Made by a program: the position numbers and the translations under genes | Shown: piece by piece, positions 1-8,625 of the stretch | Layout of the letters: each line of letters begins with the position of its first letter | How positions within the stretch are numbered: position 1 is the first letter of the stretch | The notes under the pieces: generated by a model | Told to the model about the DNA's origin: nothing | The model's database searches: none | Seen by the model: only the letters and a program-made list of their open reading frames with translations | IMG/VR virus record: IMGVR_UViG_3300030331_000798 | Coordinates: 1 to 61,618 of that record | From: a virus | DNA length: 61,618 nucleotides | Strand: one strand, 5' to 3'

Positions 1-100
1 TGCATGATCAGCAACAGTAATTGTTGTATTAGCTGTTAAACTAACAACACCATTGTATCCAGCATTAATAAGACCTGCGAGTGATCTAACGGGGCCAGCG
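1..100. repeat. terminal overlap, left copy
   Basis: These 100 bases match 61519-61618 except at position 99 (c here, a at 61617). The reading frame spanning the join is intact. This is what a circularly closed assembly of a circularly permuted or terminally redundant genome looks like. Confidence 0.93.
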
Positions 101-117
101 AAAGTCGTCTGAGCCAT
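1..117 (-). CDS. virion protein, N-terminal part (gene crosses the contig join)
   Basis: The ATG at 117-115 opens a frame that runs off the left edge and continues in frame through the terminal overlap to the stop at 61129, giving one protein of about 168 aa. It begins MAQTTFAGPVRSLAGLINAG and is rich in Thr, Val and Gly, like small phage head or decoration proteins. An AAGGAGG ribosome site sits 8 bases upstream. It is the first gene after the major-capsid terminator, so it probably leads the second structural transcript. I do not recognise a named family; a structural role is inferred from composition and position. Confidence 0.8.
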   Translation of the reverse strand, partial: MAQTTFAGPVRSLAGLINAGYNGVVSLTANTTITVADHA

Positions 118-200
118 CGGTTTTTCCTCCTTACGAAAGGTTTCGCCCTAGAGTCTTCGTAAGCGTCTGCTGGGACAGTCGCTAGGGCTATTATATTCCC
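118..200 (-). promoter_or_regulatory. promoter-like sequence and structured leader before the 168-aa gene
   Basis: On the minus strand a TATAAT hexamer (195-190) follows directly after the capsid terminator and is followed by AGNNNTAGC, as in the promoters near 19018 and 21353. The leader contains two 7-base complementary pairs in the order A (188-182), B (162-156), A' (151-145), B' (137-131), an arrangement that can form either of two stems or an H-type pseudoknot. B' touches the AAGGAGG ribosome site. If transcription starts near 183, most of A would be missing from the RNA, so only the B stem would form; read-through transcripts would contain both. Confidence 0.5.
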
Positions 201-202
201 AG

Positions 203-226
203 AAATAAAGGGGGGCATAGCCCCCC
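203..226 (-). terminator. rho-independent terminator after the major capsid gene
   Basis: A perfect 7-bp stem (210-216 with 220-226, six G:C pairs plus one C:G, loop of three) is followed on the minus strand by TTTATTT. It lies 7 bases past the capsid stop codon and separates the head transcript from the next structural gene. Confidence 0.9.
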
Positions 227-233
227 TGTGGTA

Positions 234-1142
234 TTATGCTCCAGGAGAGCCGAAAATACCTCTCCAATCAGACCAGCCAAAGCTATAACGCTCTCTGGCC
301 TTATAACGAACATTTCCGGTTTCAAAGTCACCTTCCATGTTTGTTGATACAGCCGTACGAACAAAATGCTTAAGTCCGTTAGGAACGTCAGTCTTCAGGA
401 AGAACGCATCAGTATCAGTCAGATAATGATTTACGGTGTAGCCTTCAGGAACCATGCCCATATTGCGAACCGCGTTAATATCATTGTCTGCCGTACCAAC
501 TCTTCCAGGAGATTCAAGAAGCCTATCCGCAACAAACTGCAAAGCAGGTGGGATAATTAGCTTTCTTGCCTGAGCGTTAATTTTAAGACCGCGCTCGTCT
601 TCGAACGCAGCAATATCAATCAACGCTTGCTCCAATGAAGTTTCATTCAAATCAGCTGCAGTAGACAGCTCATTTTTCTGATCTTCATTTCCAACGGTTG
701 GGTGGTCAGTTGCACAAAGCTCTTTTCCATCACCACCAGTATAAGAAGAACTAAACGCATTGTTCAATACGTTAGCTGCTTTAATCTGCTTAGTGGTCAT
801 CATGGAACGTGCTAGTGCGCGTGTGTAACGAGAAGACAGAGTGTCATACAAGTTGTCCTCGATGGCTTCTTCAGTCAAGCTGAAGGCCAAAGCGACCGTG
901 TCGTGTGTATAACGTGCTGTCCATGCTTCCTGTGCAGTGTCGTAGTTCACCGCAGAGCCTTCGCTCTTGACCGGTGCTTCTCCAAAGCCAGTTAGCATGA
1001 CTTCTTCCTCGTAAGCTCTTTCAGAGTTTTCTGTGTCGAAAATCTCTTCGTGCTCATTCGGATAACGATCATACTCTAGTCCAAAGAGAGCATGAAGGCC
1101 AGGAACAAGCTCTTTAACGAGTTGTGCTCTATTAATAGCCAT
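234..1142 (-). CDS. major capsid protein, Mu gpT-like
   Basis: This 302-aa protein is the best candidate for the shell subunit. It resembles the Mu-like major head subunit family (gpT): a short N-terminal part with an FDTENSERAYEEEV stretch at about residues 35-48, a central TDHPT loop near residue 144, and a C-terminal region ending RYSFGWSDWRGIFG. It lies downstream of the scaffold and decoration genes and just before a strong terminator, the usual place for the most highly expressed head gene. AGGAGAGT precedes the start. The family call is by recognition of residue patterns, not by search. Confidence 0.88.
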   Translation of the reverse strand: MAINRAQLVKELVPGLHALFGLEYDRYPNEHEEIFDTENSERAYEEEVMLTGFGEAPVKSEGSAVNYDTAQEAWTARYTHDTVALAFSLTEEAIEDNLYDTLSSRYTRALARSMMTTKQIKAANVLNNAFSSSYTGGDGKELCATDHPTVGNEDQKNELSTAADLNETSLEQALIDIAAFEDERGLKINAQARKLIIPPALQFVADRLLESPGRVGTADNDINAVRNMGMVPEGYTVNHYLTDTDAFFLKTDVPNGLKHFVRTAVSTNMEGDFETGNVRYKARERYSFGWSDWRGIFGSPGA

Positions 1143-1154
1143 TAATTACTCTCC

Positions 1155-1694
1155 TTAAACTGCGAAGGTGTTAGTTGGGAATGTAAAGTACGCCCGAGCA
1201 TAAGCACCGATGCTATTGCTAGGAGAATCTACAAAACCGACACATAAAGCAACACCACTAGAAGTAGTGGCTGTTACACCCTCTTTTGAACGTCCGTTAG
1301 TAGAACTACCGGCAGTTGTACTTAAAGTGTACTTATTACCGATAAAACTTACTGCAGGAGTTCCTGCTGTGAACTGTGCTTCAAACACAATACCAGGATC
1401 AGCATACACATATGCTTCCGCATCTGCGCTACCGAGTGTGGCTGTGCTTGCAGCCCACGATTTAGAAAACGTAGGAGTCCCATCCGTAGCCGTGTAATAC
1501 ACACCGTAAAACACGCCAACAGGAGTTGAGGTTGCTCCCGCTTGGTTGATATAGCCCGAAGAAAGCGTGACTACGTCGCCGCTATAAATAGCAGTTCCGT
1601 ATGCACTTGCAATACGCATTTTCTTGGGTCTAATTGTTCCCCCGTATAGGGAGAAAGCGGGGGTGAACCCATTAGGTGCATCCGTATTCGCCAT
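1155..1694 (-). CDS. probable capsid decoration or head structural protein
   Basis: This 179-aa protein is rich in Thr, Ser, Gly and Ala with few charged residues, and begins MANTDAPNGFTPAFSLYGGT. Proteins of this look lying between scaffold and capsid genes in marine podoviruses are generally annotated as structural. It is separated from the capsid gene by 12 bases and presumably co-transcribed with it. A decoration role is inferred from composition and place; no catalytic motif is visible. Confidence 0.6.
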   Translation of the reverse strand: MANTDAPNGFTPAFSLYGGTIRPKKMRIASAYGTAIYSGDVVTLSSGYINQAGATSTPVGVFYGVYYTATDGTPTFSKSWAASTATLGSADAEAYVYADPGIVFEAQFTAGTPAVSFIGNKYTLSTTAGSSTNGRSKEGVTATTSSGVALCVGFVDSPSNSIGAYARAYFTFPTNTFAV

Positions 1695-1721
1695 TGTTAA
1701 ACCCTCATATTAGAGTGATAG

Positions 1722-2189
1722 TTAATCAGAACTTACGTCCCGACTGCCAAATTCAACTTTAGAGTTCCTTTGAATGTCTCGTTTGCTAATAGGCATTCTA
1801 GGATCACTATCCCGCAAAAGGTCGTTGTCTACTCCCTGAAGCTGTTCCTGACTTCTTCGTGAAAAGTAATCAGTTCTTTCTTCTACAGTTTCTTCTGGAA
1901 CTTTTGCAAGAACTAAGCCACCTACTCCAATTGTACCCGCGTGCTTACCGTCGTCTATTGTAGGAGAGTCAAACTCTGGATAGTCTTCCGCTCTTACTGG
2001 TTCGAATCCTTCACGAATGCGTTTAGACATATTCGCTTTGTCATCGTGACCTCGGACTTCTGCACGTAACCACCTGTGTTTATATCCAGGAGGTGCTTCT
2101 GGGGCATCCAACATTGAAGGGGGTTGCCATGTTTTTCTGCGAGCCTTCTTTGCTCGTGTATCAGCAGACCTAGGAGTTCGATCTGTCAT
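1722..2189 (-). CDS. conserved head-module protein of unknown function
   Basis: A 155-aa charged protein. The N-terminal third is basic (TRAKKARRKTWQPP) and is followed by a PPGYKHRWLRAEVRG segment at about residues 32-48, which recurs in my memory of scaffold-adjacent proteins in marine phages. The rest is acidic and looks disordered. It lies between the scaffold gene (12 bases upstream) and the decoration gene. An assembly or minor head role is likely but unproven. Confidence 0.5.
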   Translation of the reverse strand: MTDRTPRSADTRAKKARRKTWQPPSMLDAPEAPPGYKHRWLRAEVRGHDDKANMSKRIREGFEPVRAEDYPEFDSPTIDDGKHAGTIGVGGLVLAKVPEETVEERTDYFSRRSQEQLQGVDNDLLRDSDPRMPISKRDIQRNSKVEFGSRDVSSD

Positions 2190-2201
2190 TCTTTATCTCC
2201 T

Positions 2202-3089
2202 CTATACATATTTTGCGTACTCTTCTAACGGCACTCCGATCCTTTTCGCAATTGCTATTTGCGAAGGAGAGAGTGAAACTTTGCGTGCTCCGCGATTAGG
2301 AGACCCAACACCACGGCTAGGCCCAGCAACAGCGGATTGTTGCACGGGTTTTGCTTGATCAAATTTTTGCGGGAAATATTCCTGCATTCTTTTGTCAACC
2401 TCTTTATAATAATCCGGAGACTGAGGGTTCCAAATTACTTGACCTCTTTGGTTATTCTCGGAGATTAAATCTTCGTGAATATCCATAGCAGCCTGAGTCA
2501 TCACCCGATCCTGCCCGAACCATTTATTTCGTTCTGCCCATTCTTCCGTGATAGGATCTATCGAGGGAGGTGGGGGCTGTGGGGCTTGTTGCTGCGGAGC
2601 AGCAGGCGGCCTTTCAGCTCTTACCTTTTGTTGTCTTTGTAAACGCTGAACATTCTGCGCTTCTAATGAAGTTTTAGCAACTGCTTCCGTGGCTAATGCT
2701 ATAGCTTCTGCATCGCCTAATTCCTGTGCTTCTTTAAGAGCTTTTCTAGCTCTTTCCGCATCAGACTTAACGCGAGCGTCATATTCATTAACTAAGGTTG
2801 TATCTGAAGAAGTTAACTTACTTTGCAGCGTTTGGTTTTCAGCTTGAACATTTTGAGCGAATTTAATTGCTTCTTGTTCTCGCCTTTCTGCCTCACGCAT
2901 ACGATAAGTTAGTTTATCGATGCGTTTTTTAACACCGGCACTATACTCATCTACCTCTTCGGTATGTTGAGTTTCTTCGATCGTTTGGTCACTTGTGTCC
3001 ACGTCAGGAGTGCTATCTTGAATCACATCCGCTTCGTGAATATCAACTTCCTCTTCAGGAAGTTCTAGTTCTATATTTTGTTCAGCCAC
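2202..3089 (-). CDS. scaffolding protein
   Basis: A 295-aa, very acidic N-terminus (MAEQNIELELPEEEVDIHEA) leads into a long predicted coiled coil at about residues 50-160 (heptad-rich, with Lys, Glu, Ala and Gln), then a Pro/Gln-rich linker at about 160-180 and a small basic C-terminal domain. This order matches phage scaffolding proteins, in which the C-terminal basic helices contact the coat. It sits between the portal/terminase side and the capsid gene, where scaffold genes normally lie. Confidence 0.75.
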   Translation of the reverse strand: MAEQNIELELPEEEVDIHEADVIQDSTPDVDTSDQTIEETQHTEEVDEYSAGVKKRIDKLTYRMREAERREQEAIKFAQNVQAENQTLQSKLTSSDTTLVNEYDARVKSDAERARKALKEAQELGDAEAIALATEAVAKTSLEAQNVQRLQRQQKVRAERPPAAPQQQAPQPPPPSIDPITEEWAERNKWFGQDRVMTQAAMDIHEDLISENNQRGQVIWNPQSPDYYKEVDKRMQEYFPQKFDQAKPVQQSAVAGPSRGVGSPNRGARKVSLSPSQIAIAKRIGVPLEEYAKYV

Positions 3090-3104
3090 AGCTATAACTC
3101 CATA

Positions 3105-3527
3105 TTATTGCAGAATGTCTTCTGGGTCGTTTATTACAGCAAGTACTTCATCATCGTTCAAAAGCCGCATGCTGCCGCCTTCGATATTGAACCTAGCCCC
3201 TGCGTAGCGTCCAAAAATAATAAAGTCACCCTCTTTACACCAAGGCCCATCTGGAAACTTTTCCTTGTCTGCATATGCGCTTGGTCCAACAGAAACGACT
3301 AAACCTACAATCGCAGCTATTCGTTCCTTTTCGAGAGTTTGCTTTGCAAGCATAATTCCACCTTTAGTAGTGGCTTTAGGCTCGTGAGGCAGGATTAAAA
3401 TCCTGTATCCCGTAGGTACGGGAAGTCTGTCTGCGTGTGCTTCTACGTTTTCAGGTGTGATCTGAGAATCTTCTTTCTCAGTGTCAGACCCAAAATTTAG
3501 GACACGATCCGGTACTGTTTCAGTCAT
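3105..3527 (-). CDS. GroES-like co-chaperonin
   Basis: A 140-aa protein with a Cpn10-like body: PTGYRILILPHEP (about residues 37-49) corresponds to the N-terminal strand; a Thr/Gly-rich mobile-loop-like segment TTKGGIML follows; then VVSVGPSAY, GDFIIFGRYAG and NDDEVLAVI match the later strands of GroES. The first 35 residues are an acidic extension absent from host GroES. Phage co-chaperonins such as T4 gp31 replace GroES so that the host GroEL can fold the capsid protein. Its position beside the scaffold and capsid genes fits that job. It overlaps the upstream gene by 8 bases. Confidence 0.82.
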   Translation of the reverse strand: MTETVPDRVLNFGSDTEKEDSQITPENVEAHADRLPVPTGYRILILPHEPKATTKGGIMLAKQTLEKERIAAIVGLVVSVGPSAYADKEKFPDGPWCKEGDFIIFGRYAGARFNIEGGSMRLLNDDEVLAVINDPEDILQ

Positions 3528-3717
3528 CTATATCTTCCATTTTAGAGTGCAGGTTCACGATTTCTTGTTCAGCGAAATTTAAACCTGATATTTCGCCTAC
3601 TACTCTCACATAGTGGGAATAGTCCTGTGCGTTGCCCGAAGCCAACATTTGCGAGAGCTCTTGTTGCCGCTCTCGTACTTTGCGGAGCAAATGCTCCGAA
3701 AACTTTATATAGTCCAT
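3520..3717 (-). CDS. small conserved head-module protein
   Basis: A 65-aa, mostly helical protein beginning MDYIKFSEHLLRKVRERQQE, with a second helix containing EISGLNFAEQEI. No catalytic motif is seen. It overlaps its upstream neighbour by one base (stop and start share position 3717) and the co-chaperonin gene by 8 bases, so translation is probably coupled. Function unknown. Confidence 0.6.
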   Translation of the reverse strand: MDYIKFSEHLLRKVRERQQELSQMLASGNAQDYSHYVRVVGEISGLNFAEQEIVNLHSKMEDIDD

Positions 3718-3920
3718 TAATCGCTAATGTACCTATAGAAATTCAAACCTTTAGTGGCTGCGCCACCACCCTTTATTTTGGTTTCTTTACCATCAATAAC
3801 TTTTCCAGCCGATACTTCTTTGGCTTGGGCAAAACCTTCCGCAGATGCGCTCATAGGTTCTACTTTTACGCCAGCAGGCTGGGAACTGGGCTTAGGGTAA
3901 TCCCGATTACGTGTTTTCAT
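3717..3920 (-). CDS. small conserved hypothetical protein with Gly-rich C-terminus
   Basis: 67 aa. The N-terminal half looks disordered (RNRDYPKPSSQPAG) and the C-terminal half ends KIKGGGAATKGLNFYRYISD. A GGGAATKG motif near the C-terminus also occurs in other tailed-phage proteins I recall near portal genes. Its start overlaps the stop of the 31-codon gene upstream as ATGA. Function unknown. Confidence 0.6.
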   Translation of the reverse strand: MKTRNRDYPKPSSQPAGVKVEPMSASAEGFAQAKEVSAGKVIDGKETKIKGGGAATKGLNFYRYISD

Positions 3921-4012
3921 TTTTTGCCTTTACTTTTTGTTGAGCCGCCTCGCTTCATTTTGCGAGCACCAGCTTTTTTCATCATCTTAGGCATTTTCTT
4001 TCTACCTTTCAT
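3917..4012 (-). CDS. tiny basic peptide (31 aa)
   Basis: The product begins MKGRKKMPKMMKKAGARKMK and ends RGGSTKSKGKK: about half of its residues are Lys or Arg. An AAGGAG site lies 6 bases before the ATG. The gene overlaps the upstream frame by 11 bases and the downstream start by 4 (ATGA), so it fits the coupled gene row exactly. The charge suggests binding to nucleic acid or to an acidic partner, for example inside the head; that is inference. Confidence 0.7.
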   Translation of the reverse strand: MKGRKKMPKMMKKAGARKMKRGGSTKSKGKK

Positions 4013-4691
4013 TCTCGTCTCCTTTTGAATATAAATTATTGAAAGTTATTTTTGGATCCATGTAGCTGTCATGAATCTCTGCGCTGTGTAAGTGTTGACT
4101 AGGATAAAAATCAGGTGCGCCTGATCCTGTCTCCCAAAGTGCTGGGTTAGTCGCTCTTACACGGTTGTTAGGAAGTGCAACGATATTACCTGTCCACTTA
4201 CCAGCGTCCGTTAATTCTAACACGTGACTTTGTTTATGTTGTGCAGGATCATCTGCAATATCATTACCTGTGTAATCGACAGTAAATAAGTATCGCCCCG
4301 TGTGAAATTCATTATCTATTTTACAAAGCCAAGGACTAGAAGAAACACGATCCATTTTAATAACAGCGTGCTCATAAGAACTACAATCCCACGGCTGAGC
4401 TAAATGCGTAGGCATAGCTTCAGGCATCTCCTCTAAAACAGAGTCTGCAACAAGCGCAGTTATAGGCATCCTAGCCCACATCGCGCCACCGTGTATGTTT
4501 TCTGCATCTTCTTCTGCATCAAGCTCAAATCCTGTAAAGACTACTTGAAAAGACAAGCACCTATCTGGAATGGTGTTTACCGCAAAAACAACCGCGTGTA
4601 AATACTCTCCATGGTAGTCTAAATGATTGTGTGTAAATTCTTTTCGGATCCATGCGTTAAAATGAGGTATGTTGCTTAATAAATAAGCCAC
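4002..4691 (-). CDS. conserved hypothetical protein between portal and scaffold
   Basis: 229 aa, well folded in appearance, with many aromatic residues and His (SNIPHFNAWIRKEF at residues 6-19, DYHGEYLHAVVFAVN at about 25-39). It has no signal peptide, membrane segment or recognisable catalytic motif. It starts one base after the portal stop. I recall similar proteins next to the portal gene in marine podoviruses but know of no assigned function; a head-assembly role is possible. Confidence 0.55.
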   Translation of the reverse strand: MAYLLSNIPHFNAWIRKEFTHNHLDYHGEYLHAVVFAVNTIPDRCLSFQVVFTGFELDAEEDAENIHGGAMWARMPITALVADSVLEEMPEAMPTHLAQPWDCSSYEHAVIKMDRVSSSPWLCKIDNEFHTGRYLFTVDYTGNDIADDPAQHKQSHVLELTDAGKWTGNIVALPNNRVRATNPALWETGSGAPDFYPSQHLHSAEIHDSYMDPKITFNNLYSKGDENER

Positions 4692-7070
4692 CTATTCCTG
4701 TTCTCTAGATTCGCGAACAACCTTCGCGATCTCAGTTAGGTTTGAATCAATATCTCTTTCATTTTGCATTTCAGCTTCTTGCAGATCTGCAGCAACCTTA
4801 ATATCTGTCTGTCGTTCTTGAGAGTCTAGTTTCTCTAGTTCGAGGTCAGTCTTACGCTGCGAGTCTCTGTCTTTCTGAGACAGTTTTTCGTATTCCAGAT
4901 TCATCTGCTCTTGGAACATTTCGCGTTGAGGGTCTTGCTGCTGTGCAGCCATTGCTTGCGCTAACGCTTGCTCCTGACCTGTTATTTGTTGTGTAGCTTG
5001 TGCCGCAGCCATTGCAATCTGACTTTCCATCTCTGGAGGTAGTTGCGGCATTTGACCGTCCGGTCCAGGTTGTGGTAACTGAATACCTTGCTGCGCCAGA
5101 ATCTGTTCCATTTGCACTCTGTACTTCAATGCAATGTGTTCTTGAATATGTGCTTGCAATGCTGACATTGCTTGTGGGTTCTGCTGTATCTGTGGGCTTT
5201 GCATAAACGCCATATGCGCTTGGATATGTGCGTCGTGATTCTGTTGAATAAATGCTTTTAACGGTACATTCATTAAAGCATCCATATTTTCCTGAACAGG
5301 ATCTTTAGGTGTTGGCTCAAATTCAGGAAGTAATAAATCGTCAATATCTCGTATGTTCAACGCCAAATACATTTTACGAAACGCTTCCCGCATATTATGT
5401 AGTTGCGGTGCGCTTTGTGCCATCTGAAGCTGTGTCTGGGCTAAGATGATTCGCTGTGTGGTGCTAAAGATGTTAGGATCAGAAACAGGTATAACATCTA
5501 CGTTGTCGCTAAAGTCTTCACGGAAAACACTTTGCTGTGCGCCTTGTACTTGGTAAGGATATTCCTGTGGAAGCACCTCTCCGAATATACGCTTGAGTAT
5601 TTTGAATTCATTGCGCTGTGCATAGTGCAGTCGCTTATGAATTGCAGAAATAACCTTCTGGCCTTTTTCTAACATGGCAACTGTAGTACCTACTGGAGCA
5701 TTTTGATTACCATCTCCAGCTCCTTGGTCCATTACTGCTGCGAACTTCTGACCAGACTCAACTAAAAGACCTAATAGCTGCGCTAATGTGCCGCTTGGTT
5801 CTTTATAAGGTAGCGGCAAGAAGGAATCGCGAATAACACCTCCAGGAGTGTCAACATCACGCCACTCTCCTGGTTGTATAGGGTCATCAGACCGTTGAAT
5901 ATTTAATCCACGAGATTTAAAACCAGCAGGTAAGTTTGAAAGCGTTCCTGCGTCAATTAATTGCCGTAATATTGCAGTAGCGGATTTAGTTACACCGCCA
6001 ATCATATGAATTAGACCAAATCCGTAAAATCCCAATCCAGGAAGGAATTTATAATGCGTAAAGTATTCAACTTTTTTACGCATAGGGTCTGTCGGATCAT
6101 AATTTTGCCGTATTGATAAAACTTCGTTAGTATCTAGGCAGATAGTGATAATATACGGTAACGCCAAGCCGGTAGGCTCACCGTTTTCATCTTTGTCTTC
6201 AAAACCGTCTAAATCAAACTCGCCGTGTACTTCTAATAGCGTATATTCGTCATCACCGCCGGTACGGTCTACACCTTCAAGCTCATCTATCTTATCTTGT
6301 AGATCATTTTGCTTAATATACGAAGGAGACCCCATAGAAACGTCACGATAAAACCCAGACAGCTGTAATTTCTTCAAATCATTCTCTGTCATCCTAATGA
6401 CGTGAGTAATTCGTGAAGCAGTTACTAAATCATTAGTTGTATACGGGACAACTAAGTCTTCTGCCTTAACAAAACGAGAAACCGCTCTACCTACAGAGGG
6501 ATCGTAGTAACTTTTCTTAAAAGCAGATCCTGCCAAGGGGAGGTAAAACAACATTTGATCCATTTCAGGATCATATTCTTCCATCTTATAAGTAAGTTGG
6601 TAGTTCATGAAGTTTTTAACACGATTTGCTTGTTCAAGTTTTGGATCTGAGGTGACGCCCATTACTTGCGTGTCTACTGGTCCCCCTGCAGGCAGCAACT
6701 CGCGGTAAGTTTGTGCCTGAAAGTGCGTAACCGCTTCAGCTAGTAGCGGATGATACACGCCGCTTGCACCTTCGAAGGGTTCGCTGCGTGTATTTGTTTT
6801 AATTCCTAGTAAATCTAGTCCGTCTCTGAAAGTTTCATACCAGTCTTGACGAGAATCTAAGTCGTCATGGTAATAAGACGTAATTTTTGAAGCAAGTTCG
6901 CCTCTTGTGGACTCGTCTAATATTTCAGCAATGTTTTCGCCAAACGATATTGCATAATCTTCGTCAAATTCATCACCGAAACTAGCGACGCCTTCGTCGT
7001 CTATAAAAACTTCGACGACTTCGTCTTCTAAAGGCTCCTCTTCTACTTCAATTTCAAATTGTTCAGCCAT
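4692..7070 (-). CDS. portal protein, P22 gp1-like family
   Basis: At 792 aa this is within the usual range of P22/SU10-type portals. After an acidic N-terminal tail (to about residue 75), PFEGASGVYHPLLAEAV and QTYRELLPAGGPV mark the conserved portal core, followed by YFTHYKFLPGLGFYGFGLIH in the middle. The last 200 residues are a Gln/Ala/Met-rich helical barrel-like region (about 620-792). It would form the dodecameric ring through which DNA enters. It lies next to TerL, the classical arrangement. Confidence 0.9.
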   Translation of the reverse strand: MAEQFEIEVEEEPLEDEVVEVFIDDEGVASFGDEFDEDYAISFGENIAEILDESTRGELASKITSYYHDDLDSRQDWYETFRDGLDLLGIKTNTRSEPFEGASGVYHPLLAEAVTHFQAQTYRELLPAGGPVDTQVMGVTSDPKLEQANRVKNFMNYQLTYKMEEYDPEMDQMLFYLPLAGSAFKKSYYDPSVGRAVSRFVKAEDLVVPYTTNDLVTASRITHVIRMTENDLKKLQLSGFYRDVSMGSPSYIKQNDLQDKIDELEGVDRTGGDDEYTLLEVHGEFDLDGFEDKDENGEPTGLALPYIITICLDTNEVLSIRQNYDPTDPMRKKVEYFTHYKFLPGLGFYGFGLIHMIGGVTKSATAILRQLIDAGTLSNLPAGFKSRGLNIQRSDDPIQPGEWRDVDTPGGVIRDSFLPLPYKEPSGTLAQLLGLLVESGQKFAAVMDQGAGDGNQNAPVGTTVAMLEKGQKVISAIHKRLHYAQRNEFKILKRIFGEVLPQEYPYQVQGAQQSVFREDFSDNVDVIPVSDPNIFSTTQRIILAQTQLQMAQSAPQLHNMREAFRKMYLALNIRDIDDLLLPEFEPTPKDPVQENMDALMNVPLKAFIQQNHDAHIQAHMAFMQSPQIQQNPQAMSALQAHIQEHIALKYRVQMEQILAQQGIQLPQPGPDGQMPQLPPEMESQIAMAAAQATQQITGQEQALAQAMAAQQQDPQREMFQEQMNLEYEKLSQKDRDSQRKTDLELEKLDSQERQTDIKVAADLQEAEMQNERDIDSNLTEIAKVVRESREQE

Positions 7071-7107
7071 AGCGCGGAACGATACCTCGTTTTAATTCAA
7101 TAATAAA

Positions 7108-8625
7108 TCAGTAATATGCACGGACTTTGGGGTAATATTCCTCTTCGTCGTCGTAATCTGAGTCTAGTCTCAAAAATCCACCATTTCTAAAGCGTATTAA
7201 CGCTAATGTTGTGGAGTCCACCAAATCATCATGCTCTCCGTTAGGAAAGTCCGTAACTTCTTCCATTAATTCTTCAGCCCAGCGGTTTTCTGGCACCCAA
7301 ACCTTACCTTCTTGGAACATAGGGCTGACTGAATTCAACCTTGCAATCTTATCTTGGCCTTTGTTGGGTGAATACGTGTTAATCGGTATACCGAGTCTGC
7401 GTAATTCTTGCGTTAGCGGGATACCTGTTGCTTTCGTTTCAATAATTACAGAATCAGGATCCCAATATTCGTACAAACGTATCGCTTCTCGCTTTAGCTC
7501 AGGAAAATCTAGTCGCTCTTTTACACAATCAATCAAGATAATGTGCGCCTGACCTCCTGGATACATCTCATCGTTGATTTTTCCTTCCGGATAGAACACA
7601 CCCCACGTGGTTATTGCTGTAAAGTCAGCACGTTCAGACTTTAGAAACGCCGTATCGTAACTTTGAATTAAATATTCACAAGCTGGAGGCGCGTCGTTAG
7701 GCCAAATCTTGAACCATTCTTTCGGAATAATAGAAATACCTTCGCCGGTTGGCCGCTGCATGTACTGAGCCGCCCATTTCGAAGGAGGAACCGAAGCCTT
7801 AATCGACTCAAGTTCTTCTAATTTCCAAAATTCAGGCCATAACGATTTACCCGATGGCAAGATTGCAGGAAACTCAATCAGTTCCCATTGGTCTGCGTTC
7901 TTGTCTTGCATCATTTTCTTGATTAATTTACCCGTTAAATCTTTTTTAGACCAACGAGTCATCACGATAACGATAGCACCTCCTGGTTGGAGACGCTGTC
8001 GGGGGCCAGTCATAAACCAATCGTAGGCTTCGTCTAGTGATTTATCGGAAAACGCATCTTGTTCGGAGTGAGGATCGTCGATAATAAACAAATCAGCACC
8101 ACGACCTGCAAGTGCACCGCCTATACCTGACGCATAATACTCACCGCGTTGCGAAGTTAACCATTTACCCGCGCTTCTTGAGTCAGCTTTTAGTTCTGTC
8201 TTAGGAAATATCTCACGATATTCTTCAGTGTCAATTAAGTCACGCACCTTACGGCCAAAGTTTATAGCTAGGTCAGCCGTGTGCGTTGCTTCAATAATTT
8301 TTAACTTAGGATTTTTTCCTAACAAGTAAGCAGGAAACAGGTGTGACGCAAATTCAGACTTCGTATGTCTGGGCGGCATGTTGATAATTAACCGCTTTAG
8401 CTCACCGCTTGCTATTTTATCAAACGCCTGTGCCATTTTACGGTGGTGATCACCGTTAATAAATTCAGGCCAGATGATTTTTACAAAGTCAATAAAGCTA
8501 GAAGCAGAAGTTTCTCTGCGTTCGCGCTTTTCAAGTTCTTCAAGGAGAAGTGTAAACTCTTTTGCTTCACTCTTAGATAAGAATGACAGGTCTACGTTTT
8601 TTAGATCCTTGAGGATATCACTCAT
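7108..8625 (-). CDS. terL: terminase large subunit (packaging ATPase and nuclease)
   Basis: 505 aa. The ATPase has a Walker A variant PPRHTKSE (residues 84-91) and a Walker B FIIDDP (180-185). The C-terminal RNase H-like nuclease shows the expected acidic residues: D324 in QSYDTAF, E396 in VIIETKATG and the EHDDLVD cluster (464-470). All key residues are present. It drives DNA into the head through the portal encoded just downstream and cuts the concatemer. Its partner TerS is unusually far away (15478-16011). It overlaps the upstream gene by 4 bases. Confidence 0.96.
   Translation of the reverse strand: MSDILKDLKNVDLSFLSKSEAKEFTLLLEELEKRERRETSASSFIDFVKIIWPEFINGDHHRKMAQAFDKIASGELKRLIINMPPRHTKSEFASHLFPAYLLGKNPKLKIIEATHTADLAINFGRKVRDLIDTEEYREIFPKTELKADSRSAGKWLTSQRGEYYASGIGGALAGRGADLFIIDDPHSEQDAFSDKSLDEAYDWFMTGPRQRLQPGGAIVIVMTRWSKKDLTGKLIKKMMQDKNADQWELIEFPAILPSGKSLWPEFWKLEELESIKASVPPSKWAAQYMQRPTGEGISIIPKEWFKIWPNDAPPACEYLIQSYDTAFLKSERADFTAITTWGVFYPEGKINDEMYPGGQAHIILIDCVKERLDFPELKREAIRLYEYWDPDSVIIETKATGIPLTQELRRLGIPINTYSPNKGQDKIARLNSVSPMFQEGKVWVPENRWAEELMEEVTDFPNGEHDDLVDSTTLALIRFRNGGFLRLDSDYDDEEEYYPKVRAYY

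Noticed and set aside
36-218. Open 60-codon frame on the minus strand over the leader of the 168-aa gene
   Set aside because: It crosses the capsid terminator, overlaps the real gene in another frame and has no ribosome site.
1991-2002. GGTTCGAATCC tRNA T-arm-like sequence
   Set aside because: It lies inside a protein gene and no acceptor, anticodon or D stems fit around it; no tRNA was found by eye elsewhere.
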